A DNA stretch of 17,330 nucleotides from JAXHUH01 sp034211175 (GCA_034211175.1 JAXHUH010000049.1:1-17330), one strand, 5' to 3'. Shown: positions 1-7,535, counted from the first letter of the stretch. Numbers and translations are program-made. Notes: generated by a model from the letters alone, not told the origin.

Positions 1-9
1 TCGAGCTGA

Positions 10-270
10 TCCCCCGGGTGGCCGGTCGTCGTCGTGGTGGCGGCGTTCGTGGCCGGCCTCGGGCTGCTGCTCACCGGTGCGTGGTCCTGGCGCCGGCGCC
101 GTCGCGCCCGGACACCGGCGAGCGTGGGAGACGGCCCGATCGCCGCCACCAGTGCCGCAAGTCGTCGACTGTCCGCTCCACGCGCTCCCCACGCGCGCGG
201 CGGTGATGCTCGGCCCGTGAGATCGCGATGGCGGCGCGTGACCCGCGCCTCGACAGGGAGGTCCTCGTGA
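10..270 (+). other. Possible C-terminal membrane-anchor remnant of an upstream gene
   Basis: After a TGA at 7-9, this frame encodes a Val/Ala/Leu-rich hydrophobic stretch (about 25-90) followed at once by a run of arginines, as in a C-terminal transmembrane anchor with a positive cytoplasmic tail. It then runs on as low-quality Ala/Arg/Ser sequence to a stop at 268-270, overlapping the next gene's ATG. The hydrophobic part looks like real coding sequence, but no ribosome-binding site or convincing start is visible. The second half overlaps DNA that is repeated as non-coding sequence upstream of the second lipoprotein gene. It may be the broken end of a gene lying left of the window, or chance. 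I do not recognise a family. Confidence 0.2.
173..196 (+). repeat. Upstream direct repeat, copy 1 (24 bp)
   Basis: These 24 bases recur exactly at 1790-1813. Each copy lies about 70-100 bp upstream of one of the two paralogous lipoprotein genes, and similarity extends a few bases to the left (a shared GTCGAC). The repeat shows that the gene duplication included upstream DNA. It could carry a shared promoter or regulatory site, but I see no clear -10/-35 pair in it. Confidence 0.8.
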
Positions 271-1712
271 TGCGACGGCTCGTGCCCGTGACGTTGACGG
301 CGTTCGCCGTGCTCGCAGCCGCCTCGTGCGGCGGCGACGGCGCCGTGTCCGCCGATCGCCCGTCGTCCACCAGCTCGACGGACGTCGTGATCGACGAGGA
401 GCTCCCGGTCGGCACCTTCGGAGCTGGCTGGTCCACGGTGGGAGCGGGAATCGGCTACCTGGACCTGGAGGCCGACGGCGCCGGACGGTTCAGATCGTTC
501 GTCAGCTCCGGGGCTGGCCTCGGGCCCGGGTTGGTGGACATCCCGTTCAGCTACACGATCGACGGCGGCCACATCACGGTGACCGCTGAGCCGGCTCCGT
601 GCGTCGCCGACCCGTCCGGCACCTATCGCTGGGTGTTCGACGGGGAGGTCATCCGGTTCGAGGCCGACGGCGAGCGGAGCGGCTGCGGGGCGGGTCTCGA
701 GGCCGACCGGTACTCGCTCGGCGGCGTCCCGGTCGTGCCCACGGAGCCGACGGCCGAGCCGGTCGTCGTCGGCACGCCGGTTGGTGAGATCAGCTGGCAC
801 ATCGTCTACGGCTTCCGGGAGCGCGGGCCGATCGTTGCGTACCGCGACGGATTCGCGGCGATCGACGACCGCAGTGGCCAGGTGATCGTGTCGCCGGACG
901 GCTTCGATTGGAGTCCGATACCTCCGCCCCCGTCGTCGCCCGCGCTCCTGGCCGCACGCAGCGACGAGCTCTACGTGATCTCCGTTGCGCCGCCCATCGA
1001 GGTGCATGTGACCACCGATGGGGGTGAGACGTGGACGTCGCTGGCTCTCGAACCGCCGCTCCTCGGGTCCGCTGGCCACCTCGTCGCTGGACCTGCGGGA
1101 GTTCTGATCGTCGGCGATGGGTTGGCGTCCGACGGCGATGAGCGCGCGTCCGCGACACCGCTGTGGGTGCTGGGGGCGGACTCGTTCGAGCACGTCGCGG
1201 ATGCGCCGGCGCCCATTCGCACGATCGTCGCCGTCGACAGCGGCTTCGTCGTCGCCTCGTCCGATGGTGTGTCGGACGAGCCGAGCACGACCTGGACCAG
1301 CGACGATGGCCGGGCGTGGGTCGAGAGCGTGGACGCGCCCGACGGTCTCTTCCTCAACGCGGGTCACGGCGACACCGTGTACGGCGCCACGGCCGTCGAC
1401 TGGGGCGTGACCTCCACCGACGGTGGGCGGACCTGGAGCGAACCGGTGCTGCGCCCTGGTGGGCCGCACGACTGGTTGGCGGTCAGCGAGGTCGGCTCCT
1501 TCTCGGTGGAGACGGTGCTCTTCGCCCCGCCCGTCGGGGTCGTCTGGGCGTCGGCCGACCAGGTCACGTGGGAGCGGGTGCTCAACCCGTGGCCGCCGCC
1601 GTTCCTGCACCAGCCCGTGCTCAACGGCGACACCATCCTGATGGCCAGCGAGATCGGCGACGGGGACGGTCAGGTGATCGATCACCTCAACTGGATCGGC
1701 GTCATCGGCTGA
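270..1712 (+). CDS. Lipoprotein with lipocalin-like N-terminus and Asp-box (BNR) repeats, copy A
   Basis: A 480-residue exported lipoprotein. The signal peptide is residues 1-19 (MRRLVPV then a hydrophobic core), and Cys20 follows an A-A-S lipobox. A Ser/Thr-rich linker follows. Residues about 46-152 look like a small lipocalin-type barrel (alternating short strands, paired cysteines C111/C139). Residues about 170-480 contain five Asp-box-like motifs (S/T-x-D-x-G-x-T-W) around 207-214, 248-255, 343-350, 381-389 and 427-434, typical of sialidase/Ycf48-like beta-propellers. No sialidase catalytic residues are recognisable, so binding or scaffolding at the cell surface is more likely than catalysis. 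ATG270 is chosen over GTG228 because AGGGAGG (255-261) lies 8 nt upstream and it starts a proper signal peptide. The next gene is a paralogue. Confidence 0.88.
   Translation: MRRLVPVTLTAFAVLAAASCGGDGAVSADRPSSTSSTDVVIDEELPVGTFGAGWSTVGAGIGYLDLEADGAGRFRSFVSSGAGLGPGLVDIPFSYTIDGGHITVTAEPAPCVADPSGTYRWVFDGEVIRFEADGERSGCGAGLEADRYSLGGVPVVPTEPTAEPVVVGTPVGEISWHIVYGFRERGPIVAYRDGFAAIDDRSGQVIVSPDGFDWSPIPPPPSSPALLAARSDELYVISVAPPIEVHVTTDGGETWTSLALEPPLLGSAGHLVAGPAGVLIVGDGLASDGDERASATPLWVLGADSFEHVADAPAPIRTIVAVDSGFVVASSDGVSDEPSTTWTSDDGRAWVESVDAPDGLFLNAGHGDTVYGATAVDWGVTSTDGGRTWSEPVLRPGGPHDWLAVSEVGSFSVETVLFAPPVGVVWASADQVTWERVLNPWPPPFLHQPVLNGDTILMASEIGDGDGQVIDHLNWIGVIG
1533..1594 (+). repeat. 62-bp exact repeat inside the paralogous lipoprotein genes, copy A
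   Basis: Identical at every base to 3158-3219, including synonymous positions, although the flanking coding sequence has diverged. It encodes the last Asp-box region (GVVWASADQVTWERVLNPW). This is either recent gene conversion or strong local constraint. Confidence 0.85.
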
Positions 1713-1722
1713 CCGGCTTGCA

Positions 1723-1753
1723 CGGCGGCGACCGCTCGTTCCGGTCGCCGCCG
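1723..1753 (+). terminator. Stem-loop after lipoprotein copy A
   Basis: A perfect 12-bp GC-rich stem (1723-1734 with 1742-1753) closes a 7-nt loop, starting 11 nt after the stop codon. No T-tract follows, as is common in high-GC actinobacteria. It probably ends or attenuates transcription before copy B. Confidence 0.6.
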
Positions 1754-1789
1754 CACCGGCCGGCGAGCGACGGCGACCTCGTCGACGGC

Positions 1790-1813
1790 CCGCTCCACGC
1801 GCTCCCCACGCGC
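1790..1813 (+). repeat. Upstream direct repeat, copy 2 (24 bp)
   Basis: Exact copy of 173-196, located in the 167-bp gap between the two paralogous lipoprotein genes. See copy 1. Confidence 0.8.
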
Positions 1814-1879
1814 CGGACCGGGACGATCGGGTTCGGAGACGGGCGGTCGCGTGCGGTCCGCCCCGGGGAGGTGATCGGG

Positions 1880-3337
1880 ATGCGACGGCTTGCGTTGGTG
1901 ACCCTGATGGCGCTGCTCTCGGTGTGCGTCGCCTGCGGTGGGAGCGGCGACGACGTGGCCACGGGCCCGTCCTCGACGGGGCCGACGGCTGCGACCGAGA
2001 CCGTGCCGCCGACGATCGACGAGGCGTTCCCGGTCGGGACGTTCGGGGCCGGGTGGTCGTCGGTCGGCGCCGGGATCGGCTACCTGGACCTGGATCCGGA
2101 CGGCACCGGCAGGCTCCGGGGGATGCCGATGCGGGAGCTGGTCGACGTGACGTTCACCTACGCGGTCGATGGTGATCGTCTGACGATGACCGCACCGATG
2201 CCCACCTGCGAGTCGTCGACCGCCACGTACCGGTGGTCGCTGCGCGAGCATGCCCTCCACCTGGGCGTCCTCGACGATGGTTGCGAGGATCGCGCATTGG
2301 TCCTCACCGAGATCGACTGGTACCCGCTCGGCGACGTCCCGGTCGTGGCGTCCGAGCCGACCGAGGACCAGCCGATCACCGTCGCGTCCCCTGTCGGTGA
2401 GATCCGCTGGCACGTCCTCGAGGGCTTCTCGGTGCTTGCGCCCGCCGTCGCGTTCGGCGACGGCTTCGCCGTGCTCGTCGGTGTCGGCGACGACGCCGTC
2501 GTGATGACGTCGCCGGACGGTTTCGTCTGGACGCCGATCCCGTCGCCGCCCACGGCGCCGACCGAGCTCCGGTTGCTGGACGTGCGCGGCGACGAGCTGT
2601 ACGTCGCCGCCGGCGAGCACGCCACGGACGTGTACGTGACCGCGGACCTCGGGGCGACGTGGACGCCGATCCCCATCGACGCTCCTCCCTCCGACGGTGC
2701 CGCCGCGATCCTCCGGGCGGGCCCCGCGGGTGTCGTGCTGGTGATGTTCCTGCCCCCGGACGAACCCGACCGCATCCGGTCGGCCACCTGGGTGCTGGGA
2801 GCGGACTCGTTCCAGCCCGTCCCGAGCGCGCCGTCGTCGATGCGCCGGGTGTTGGCGCTCGATCACGGCTTCGTCGGCTCCTCGTTCGACGGTCGGACGG
2901 ACGATCCGGCGACGACGTGGACCAGCGGTGACGGCCGGGAGTGGGTCGAGAGCGTGGACGCGCCCGACGGCCTCTTCCTCCAGTCGGCCCGGGGCGACGC
3001 GGTCTACGGGAGCGCCGCCATCGACCGGGGCGTCACCTCCACCGACGGCGGTCGCACCTGGAGCGCACCCGTGGAGCGGCCGGGCGAGCCGTACGCGCCG
3101 TTCACGGTCGGTGATGACGGCGCGTTCGCCGTCCAGGTCGCGGTGTTCGCACCGGCGGTCGGGGTCGTCTGGGCGTCGGCCGACCAGGTCACGTGGGAGC
3201 GGGTGCTCAACCCGTGGCCACCGCCGTACCTGGCGGAGCCGGTCCTCAACGGCGACACGATGCTCATCACCAGCGAGATCCACGACGAGCAGGGCCGATC
3301 CGTCGGCGAGCTCAACTGGGTCGGCATCATCGGGTAG
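1880..3337 (+). CDS. Lipoprotein with lipocalin-like N-terminus and Asp-box (BNR) repeats, copy B
   Basis: A 485-residue paralogue of the preceding gene with the same order of parts: a signal peptide (MRRLALV, hydrophobic core), a lipidation cysteine (Cys19, or less likely Cys16), a Thr-rich linker, a lipocalin-like segment at about 52-150 opening with PVGTFGAGWSSVGAGIGYLD, and a propeller region with Asp-box motifs near 210-217, 253-261, 347-355, 386-394 and 431-439. No enzymatic residues are recognised; a cell-surface binding role is inferred. ATG1880 follows GGGGAG (1865-1870) by 9 nt and matches the MRRL start of copy A; GTG1871 is an alternative. Its 3' end overlaps the convergent M23 peptidase gene by 11 bp. 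Confidence 0.88.
   Translation: MRRLALVTLMALLSVCVACGGSGDDVATGPSSTGPTAATETVPPTIDEAFPVGTFGAGWSSVGAGIGYLDLDPDGTGRLRGMPMRELVDVTFTYAVDGDRLTMTAPMPTCESSTATYRWSLREHALHLGVLDDGCEDRALVLTEIDWYPLGDVPVVASEPTEDQPITVASPVGEIRWHVLEGFSVLAPAVAFGDGFAVLVGVGDDAVVMTSPDGFVWTPIPSPPTAPTELRLLDVRGDELYVAAGEHATDVYVTADLGATWTPIPIDAPPSDGAAAILRAGPAGVVLVMFLPPDEPDRIRSATWVLGADSFQPVPSAPSSMRRVLALDHGFVGSSFDGRTDDPATTWTSGDGREWVESVDAPDGLFLQSARGDAVYGSAAIDRGVTSTDGGRTWSAPVERPGEPYAPFTVGDDGAFAVQVAVFAPAVGVVWASADQVTWERVLNPWPPPYLAEPVLNGDTMLITSEIHDEQGRSVGELNWVGIIG
3158..3219 (+). repeat. 62-bp exact repeat inside the paralogous lipoprotein genes, copy B
   Basis: Identical to 1533-1594. It encodes the last Asp-box of copy B. Confidence 0.85.
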
Positions 3338-3968
3338 CGGGCTCGCACGGCAGCGACTCGTACCCGGTGTGGGACAGACCGCCCCAGGCGTCGAGCGGTG
3401 CGGGTGCGTTGGCGAAGCTGATGGGGAGCGACCGGTACCACTGACTCGCCTCGCCCTGCCCTTCGAACACCTCGACGTGCAGGTGCGGGGCGCCGTTCGT
3501 CCCGCTCGTGCCGATGAGGCCGAGCGCCTGGCCGGTCACCACGTCGTCGCCGACGTCGACGACCACGCCGTCCTCGCTGAAGTGGAGGTAAGCAGCCATC
3601 GTGCCGTCCTCGTGGAGCACGTAGACCCCGTTCTCGTGCCCGCCGGTGGGGTCGTCGTCGCGGTATCGGGCCCGGGTCTCGGTGACCTCACCACCCCGCG
3701 CCGCCGTGACCTCGGAACCCACCGGCCGCGCGAAGTCGATGGCGAACCGGCCACGGTGCGTTCCGGTGTCGGACCACGTCTGGGTCACCCGGGCGGACTC
3801 GCCGATGGGGTACGGGAGGCAGTAGGGCGAGGTGGCCGGGTCGGGGAACCGCATGAAGTCGAGCACCGGCGAGCCGCGCGCCCCGCCGCCTCCGCACGAG
3901 GCGAGCGTGAGCGCGGCGCAGGTGGTGGCGACGAAGAGCGCCAACCTGGGCCTCGGCGCCGGTGCCAC
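3327..3968 (-). CDS. M23-family metallopeptidase lipoprotein
   Basis: A 213-residue exported peptidoglycan-hydrolase-like protein. The signal peptide ends in lipobox L-A-S-Cys25. The M23 (LytM/NlpD-type) fold is seen from residue about 60: H71-RGRFAI-D78, then PVGSEVTAARGGEV, YLHF (H129), and GTSGTNGAPHLHVEVF with the HxH pair H162/H164. All expected zinc and catalytic positions are therefore present, although the first motif has a longer H-to-D spacing than classical LytM. The family normally cleaves peptide cross-links of peptidoglycan; the exact bond cannot be told here. The frame is open further upstream to 4235, but GTG3968 is chosen because GGGGAGG (3976-3982) lies 7 nt before it and the signal peptide begins there. 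It is divergent from the PadR gene and convergent, with an 11-bp overlap, with lipoprotein copy B. Confidence 0.88.
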   Translation of the reverse strand: MAPAPRPRLALFVATTCAALTLASCGGGGARGSPVLDFMRFPDPATSPYCLPYPIGESARVTQTWSDTGTHRGRFAIDFARPVGSEVTAARGGEVTETRARYRDDDPTGGHENGVYVLHEDGTMAAYLHFSEDGVVVDVGDDVVTGQALGLIGTSGTNGAPHLHVEVFEGQGEASQWYRSLPISFANAPAPLDAWGGLSHTGYESLPCEPATR

Positions 3969-4128
3969 GTCCACACCTCCCCACGGGTGTCGATGACTCC
4001 ATGCAACGGCGTCGCCGCCCGCCCGGACAGGGCCCAAGGCCCCATCTCGGCGTTCTCGTGACCTCGGCGCGCGGTGCGTCGTGGACGGGGGTCGGAAGTC
4101 GGGGCTTCCGGAATGGGAGCGGTCGCGA

Positions 4129-4158
4129 TAGTGTTCCGATATATCGTGATCGTATCTG
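4129..4158 (+). promoter_or_regulatory. Putative PadR promoter and palindromic operator
   Basis: An AT-richer island in the 250-bp divergent gap holds CGATATATCG (4137-4146, a perfect palindrome) followed by the related TGATCGTATC. A TANNNT-type -10 (TAGTGT, 4129-4134) lies just before it, so the palindrome would cover the start of transcription. PadR regulators commonly bind such sites in their own promoters. Autoregulation is inferred from position and symmetry only. Confidence 0.45.
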
Positions 4159-4218
4159 AGCGGGTCCAGAGGAGGCCTCGGAAGCCGGGGGCCAGGGCCC
4201 GGAAGGAGCACACCAACC

Positions 4219-4818
4219 ATGAATCCCCGATTCACCGATCATCCGTTCGCGCCCGGTCGCCGTGGCGGCCCTCACCGGGGTCGTGGCCGAGGCCGGGGTC
4301 GTGACCACGGCTGGGGTCCTCCCATGGCCGGGATGGCGCCGATGCGTCGTCGTGGCCGCCGCGATCGCGGCGACGTCCGCACCGCCGTCCTGAAGCTGCT
4401 CGCCGAGCGGCCGATGCACGGCTACGAGGCCATCCGCGAGATCAGCGACCGCAGCTCGGGCGCGTGGAAGCCGAGCCCCGGCGCCATCTACCCGACGCTG
4501 CAGCTGCTCGAGGACGAGGGGCTGATCACCCCGGCCGAGTCCGAGGGCAAGAAGGTGTTCTCGCTGACCGACGCCGGCCGCGCCGCCGCCGAGGAGCTGG
4601 CCGAGCGGCCCGCCCCGTGGGACGACGCCTCCGCCGGCCTCGGCGACGGCGAGGCATCGCTGCGCCAGTCGGCCTTCGGGCTGATGAGCGCCGCCCGCGA
4701 GATCGGCACCGTCGGCACCGCGGCCCAGCAGGAGAAGGCGGTGGAGATCCTCGACGAGGCTCGCCGCAAGCTCTACGGCATGCTCGCCGAGGACCCGTCG
4801 GCCGACCCGGGCGAGTGA
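4219..4818 (+). CDS. PadR-family transcriptional regulator
   Basis: A 199-residue cytoplasmic DNA-binding protein. Residues 12-33 are a Gly/Arg/His-rich basic tail. The PadR winged helix-turn-helix spans about 51-120: GDVRTAVLKLLAERPMHGYE, the recognition segment SPGAIYPTLQLLEDEGLI (86-103), and the wing with EGKKVFSLTDAGR. The C-terminal part (about 145-190) is helical and would form the dimer interface. The start follows GGAAGGAG (4201-4208) with a 10-nt gap. A palindrome in the promoter suggests autoregulation. The ligand and targets are unknown; PadR proteins often repress neighbouring transport or detoxification genes, but here the only divergent neighbour is the M23 lipoprotein. Confidence 0.92.
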   Translation: MNPRFTDHPFAPGRRGGPHRGRGRGRGRDHGWGPPMAGMAPMRRRGRRDRGDVRTAVLKLLAERPMHGYEAIREISDRSSGAWKPSPGAIYPTLQLLEDEGLITPAESEGKKVFSLTDAGRAAAEELAERPAPWDDASAGLGDGEASLRQSAFGLMSAAREIGTVGTAAQQEKAVEILDEARRKLYGMLAEDPSADPGE

Positions 4819-4854
4819 CGGCGCCGGCGGCCACTCGAACCGCCCCGACGTCCA

Positions 4855-4886
4855 ACGAGGCGCTCGCCGAATGGCGGGCGCCTCGT
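4855..4886. terminator. Bidirectional terminator hairpin
   Basis: A 14-bp stem (4855-4868 with 4873-4886, one T-G mismatch) closes a GAAT loop. It sits between the convergent PadR gene (stop at 4818) and the cyclophilin-like gene (stop at 4927), so it can serve both strands. No U-tract is present. Confidence 0.75.
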
Positions 4887-4926
4887 CGCGTCAGGTGGGG
4901 GCGGTGGCCGTCTCGGAGGGACCCGC

Positions 4927-5286
4927 TCAGCTGTCGGCGGCGATGACCTCGATGGTGATCTCGCCGCTGAGCGAGCGAAGGTGCGCGAGCCCGGAATCGA
5001 TCGCGCCGAGCTGGACGAGCCCCGCCGCGTAGCCGAAGTCCTCGTAGAAGAGCGCGAGGTTGCCCCACGGTGCGTACGTGGTGACGTCGCCGACGTCGGG
5101 GTCGAAGCCGGGCGGAGCGCCGTCGGTGGTGAGGTGCCGTGGGAGGTCGGCGACCTTCTCGGTCGACGCGTGGTCCCCGATCGTCACCGTGAGCGGCAGG
5201 AGCGACACCAGGTCCCGGGCGGTCGGGTTGTCGAGGAGTGTGGCGGTCAGCTCGGCGCCACTGCCGCGTAGACGTATGCGGGTCAT
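4927..5286 (-). CDS. Cyclophilin-like fold protein
   Basis: A 119-residue soluble protein with no signal peptide and no cysteine. It resembles the small bacterial cyclophilin-like family (Pfam-type Cyclophil_like): an N-terminal strand MTRIRLRGSGAELTATLLDNPTARDLVSLLPLTVTI, then the PWGNLALFYEDFGYAAGLVQLGAID segment and a C-terminal strand GEITIEVI. Proline isomerase activity has not been established for this family as far as I know, so the function is open. The start has a good ribosome-binding site (AGGAGGG, 6 nt upstream). It lies 39 bp downstream of the aldo/keto reductase on the same strand, and these two types of gene are often neighbours in bacteria, so co-transcription is likely. Confidence 0.8.
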   Translation of the reverse strand: MTRIRLRGSGAELTATLLDNPTARDLVSLLPLTVTIGDHASTEKVADLPRHLTTDGAPPGFDPDVGDVTTYAPWGNLALFYEDFGYAAGLVQLGAIDSGLAHLRSLSGEITIEVIAADS

Positions 5287-5310
5287 GGTTGCCCTCCTCG
5301 GGTGATGCCG

Positions 5311-5325
5311 GCGCCGCAGCGGCGC
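5311..5325 (-). terminator. Weak stem-loop between reductase and cyclophilin-like gene
   Basis: GCGCC/GGCGC arms around a GCAGC loop, directly after the reductase stop codon. It is short and has no U-tract. It could be a partial attenuator inside an operon rather than a terminator. Confidence 0.25.
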
Positions 5326-6234
5326 TCAGCTGCGGATCGAGTGGACGAGCATCGAGAACATCGACTTCAGCGTCATCTTCCCGCCGTAGACCGGCATCGC
5401 GCTGGCGCTGCCGTAGTCATCGAGCGGCTCGATGTTCGCCAGGAACCGCATGTCCTCGTCGGAGATGACGAAGTCGACGTCCGCGTTGGACCGCATGTGT
5501 GCCGGCTTCGTCGTCTTCGGCAGCGGGAGCAGTCCGAGCTGGAGCAGGAAGCGGATGGACAGCTGCGGGACCGTCACGCCGTAGTTGGCGGCGATCTTCT
5601 CGACGTCGTTCCGTTTCATCAGCTCGCCGTGTGCGATCGGGGAGTAGGCCTCGACGAGCATGCCGTTCGACGTGGAGTACTCGATGAGCTCCGTCGGCAT
5701 GTTGCCGACGTGGGCCAAGACCTGGTTCACCATCGGGGCGACGGTGCACGCCTGCAGGATGTTGTCGATGTCCGGCGCCTCGAAGTTCGAGAGGCCGATG
5801 GCGCGGAGCTTGCCTGCGGTGTACGCCTCCTCCAGTGCCCGCCATGCCTCGCGATTGCCTTCGAGGAAGCGGTCGTCGCCCCGGAACTTCCGCCACGGTT
5901 GCGGGCTGTGGATGATCATCATGTCGATGTGGTCGAGGCCCATCGTCCGCAGTGAACGCTCGATCTCCTCAGTGGCCTTCTTGTACGACTTGACTCCGGC
6001 GGCGAGCTTGGTCGTCACGAACATCTCGTCCCGGTGGACGCCGCACGACTTGATCCCGATGCCGACGCCACCCTCGTTGCGGTACGCCTGTGCGGTGTCG
6101 ATGTGGCGGTAGCCGGCCTTCGCGGCGTTCTTCACCGCGTCGGCAGCGTTGCCGTTGTTGATGAACCACGTGCCGAGCCCGAGCCTCGGGATCTCGACGC
6201 CGTTGGACAGGGTGTACCGCTCCTCGAGGATCAT
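5326..6234 (-). CDS. Aldo/keto reductase
   Basis: A 302-residue cytoplasmic NAD(P)H-dependent oxidoreductase of the AKR superfamily, a complete TIM barrel of usual length. The catalytic tetrad is visible: D46 and Y51 in RHIDTAQAYRNE, K76 in VTTKLA and H109 in MIIHSP. The start of the family is typical (LSNGVEIPRLGLGTW), as are the GLSNF segment and the C-terminal cofactor-binding LPKTTKPAHMRSNADVDF. The physiological substrate, a carbonyl compound, cannot be deduced. ATG6234 has GGAG 10 nt upstream. The frame stays open far upstream, but that part is antisense to or out of frame with the esterase and is not coding. It is likely co-transcribed with the cyclophilin-like gene and perhaps the esterase 71 bp upstream. 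Confidence 0.93.
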   Translation of the reverse strand: MILEERYTLSNGVEIPRLGLGTWFINNGNAADAVKNAAKAGYRHIDTAQAYRNEGGVGIGIKSCGVHRDEMFVTTKLAAGVKSYKKATEEIERSLRTMGLDHIDMMIIHSPQPWRKFRGDDRFLEGNREAWRALEEAYTAGKLRAIGLSNFEAPDIDNILQACTVAPMVNQVLAHVGNMPTELIEYSTSNGMLVEAYSPIAHGELMKRNDVEKIAANYGVTVPQLSIRFLLQLGLLPLPKTTKPAHMRSNADVDFVISDEDMRFLANIEPLDDYGSASAMPVYGGKMTLKSMFSMLVHSIRS

Positions 6235-6305
6235 GGCTCGTCGACTCCGTTGGTGTAGGGGTGTGGCAGAGGTGGTTCGGGCCGGGAACGCATCGGCGGA
6301 CGAGG

Positions 6306-7469
6306 TCAGCTCCGTGCGGCGGCGAAGAGTCGGAGGCCGTTGTAGATGTACTCGTAGCCCCACGGGTAGTTGTGACGATTGCCGTCGACGACGTAGTACA
6401 TGAAGTTCCCGTCGGAGAAGCCGGTCTCCGTGTACTCGAACGCGTCGGTCCGCTCGCGCATCGCGGCGATCTGCGGGCTCATGTTCTCGTAGGCCATGTC
6501 GAGGGTCCCGGTCGCCGAGAAGATCAGGTAGTCGGAGGGTTCGTAGCCCGCACTGGTCACCGCCTCGGCGAGCTCCCCGGCGGTCTCGACCGGGGAGGAG
6601 CTGCCGCCGAAGCGGCCGAGGGCCCAGCTCTCGCCGCTCATCGGGAGGTAGTGGCGGAAGTACGGCGTTCGGGTCTCGAGCATGTGCCAGGTGGTGACGC
6701 CGCCCATCGAGAAGCCGCCGAAGATGCGGTGGTCGCGGGCATCGATCAGTGCCTCGGCGTCGGTCCCGTCCGCGTGTGTCCGGTAGGTCCCCTCGATCGC
6801 CGGGACCAGGTCCTCGACGAGCTCCGAGGCGAACGCGTCCACGCTGGCGTCGAACGAGCCGGGGCCGGTGTCGAACGTCGGGGCGACGACGATCATCGGC
6901 GGGATCACACCGTCGGTGATCATGTGGTCGAAGATCGACACGAGGGAGGTCGGGCTCGAGGGCCGGCCCAGCCAGGTGGCCTCGTGCCCGCCACCGCCGT
7001 GCATCAGGTAGAAGATGTCGTGTCGGGTGGCGGCGTCGTCCTGGTCGTAGCCGGGCGGGAGGTAGACCATCGCGGTCTTGTCCTGGGATGCCGACCCGTC
7101 GGCGGTGTGGGTGGTCGTGTACTCGAAGGCCGTGAGCGAGCCGCGCGCCGCGGCCGGTTCCTCGTAGCCGTCGGGGACCGGCGTGAGCGGCGGGTCGGCG
7201 ACCGGTTCGGCCTCCGCTTCGGTCGTCGAGGTGCCGGGCGGGGCGGCGGTGGTGCCCGGCGCCGTGGAGGGCGTGGTGTCGGCACCTGCGGTCGTGTCGG
7301 GCGCGGTCGACGCGACCGCTGCGGTCGTGTCGGTCGCGGTCCCGGCGTCCGCCGTGTCGTCGCCCGTCGACGAGCACGCGGCCAGGACCAGGGCGACGCC
7401 GAGGGCTGCGGCGAGTGGTGCGCGCGCCCGGTCGTGTCTCGTGGGTATCGGGTCCGCCGCGTCGGTCAT
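6306..7469 (-). CDS. Secreted lipoprotein esterase (alpha/beta-hydrolase, esterase D/CE1 type)
   Basis: A 387-residue exported serine hydrolase. The signal peptide ends with lipobox L-A-A-Cys32; a Thr/Ala-rich linker (about 33-95) tethers the domain away from the membrane. The catalytic domain (about 110-387) resembles putative esterase/feruloyl-esterase-like proteins: KTAMVYLPPGYD, the oxyanion-hole region YLMHGGGG (154-161), nucleophile elbow G252-F-S254-M-G256, a probable acid at D324, and His366 in RHNYPWGY. Substrates of such enzymes are carbohydrate or acyl esters; the natural one is unknown. ATG7469 is chosen because it gives the signal peptide; the ribosome-binding site is poor. It is divergent from the ParB-like gene across a 143-bp gap with a 17-bp palindrome. 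Confidence 0.88.
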   Translation of the reverse strand: MTDAADPIPTRHDRARAPLAAALGVALVLAACSSTGDDTADAGTATDTTAAVASTAPDTTAGADTTPSTAPGTTAAPPGTSTTEAEAEPVADPPLTPVPDGYEEPAAARGSLTAFEYTTTHTADGSASQDKTAMVYLPPGYDQDDAATRHDIFYLMHGGGGHEATWLGRPSSPTSLVSIFDHMITDGVIPPMIVVAPTFDTGPGSFDASVDAFASELVEDLVPAIEGTYRTHADGTDAEALIDARDHRIFGGFSMGGVTTWHMLETRTPYFRHYLPMSGESWALGRFGGSSSPVETAGELAEAVTSAGYEPSDYLIFSATGTLDMAYENMSPQIAAMRERTDAFEYTETGFSDGNFMYYVVDGNRHNYPWGYEYIYNGLRLFAAARS

Positions 7470-7518
7470 GGCCCGACTGCACCACCGTGGCGAAGGTCGG
7501 AGAAGACCCTGCCGACAC

Positions 7519-7535
7519 AGGTACTGCCAGTACCT
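7519..7535. promoter_or_regulatory. Perfect 17-bp palindrome in a divergent promoter region
   Basis: AGGTACTG-C-CAGTACCT: two perfect 8-bp arms around one base, 50 bp upstream of the esterase start and 78 bp upstream of the ParB-like start. Size and placement fit a dimeric repressor operator controlling one or both genes. No cognate regulator is encoded in the gap. Confidence 0.5.

Noticed and set aside
7..9. A second selenocysteine TGA before the hydrophobic segment
   Set aside because: The upstream sequence is too short to judge, there is no redox motif around it and no SECIS-like hairpin at the right distance.
1682..3283. Long open frame on the minus strand opposite lipoprotein copy B (over 500 codons)
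   Set aside because: Arg/Asp/Gly-rich low-complexity translation typical of the antisense of a high-GC gene; the plus-strand frame has a signal peptide, domains and a paralogue.
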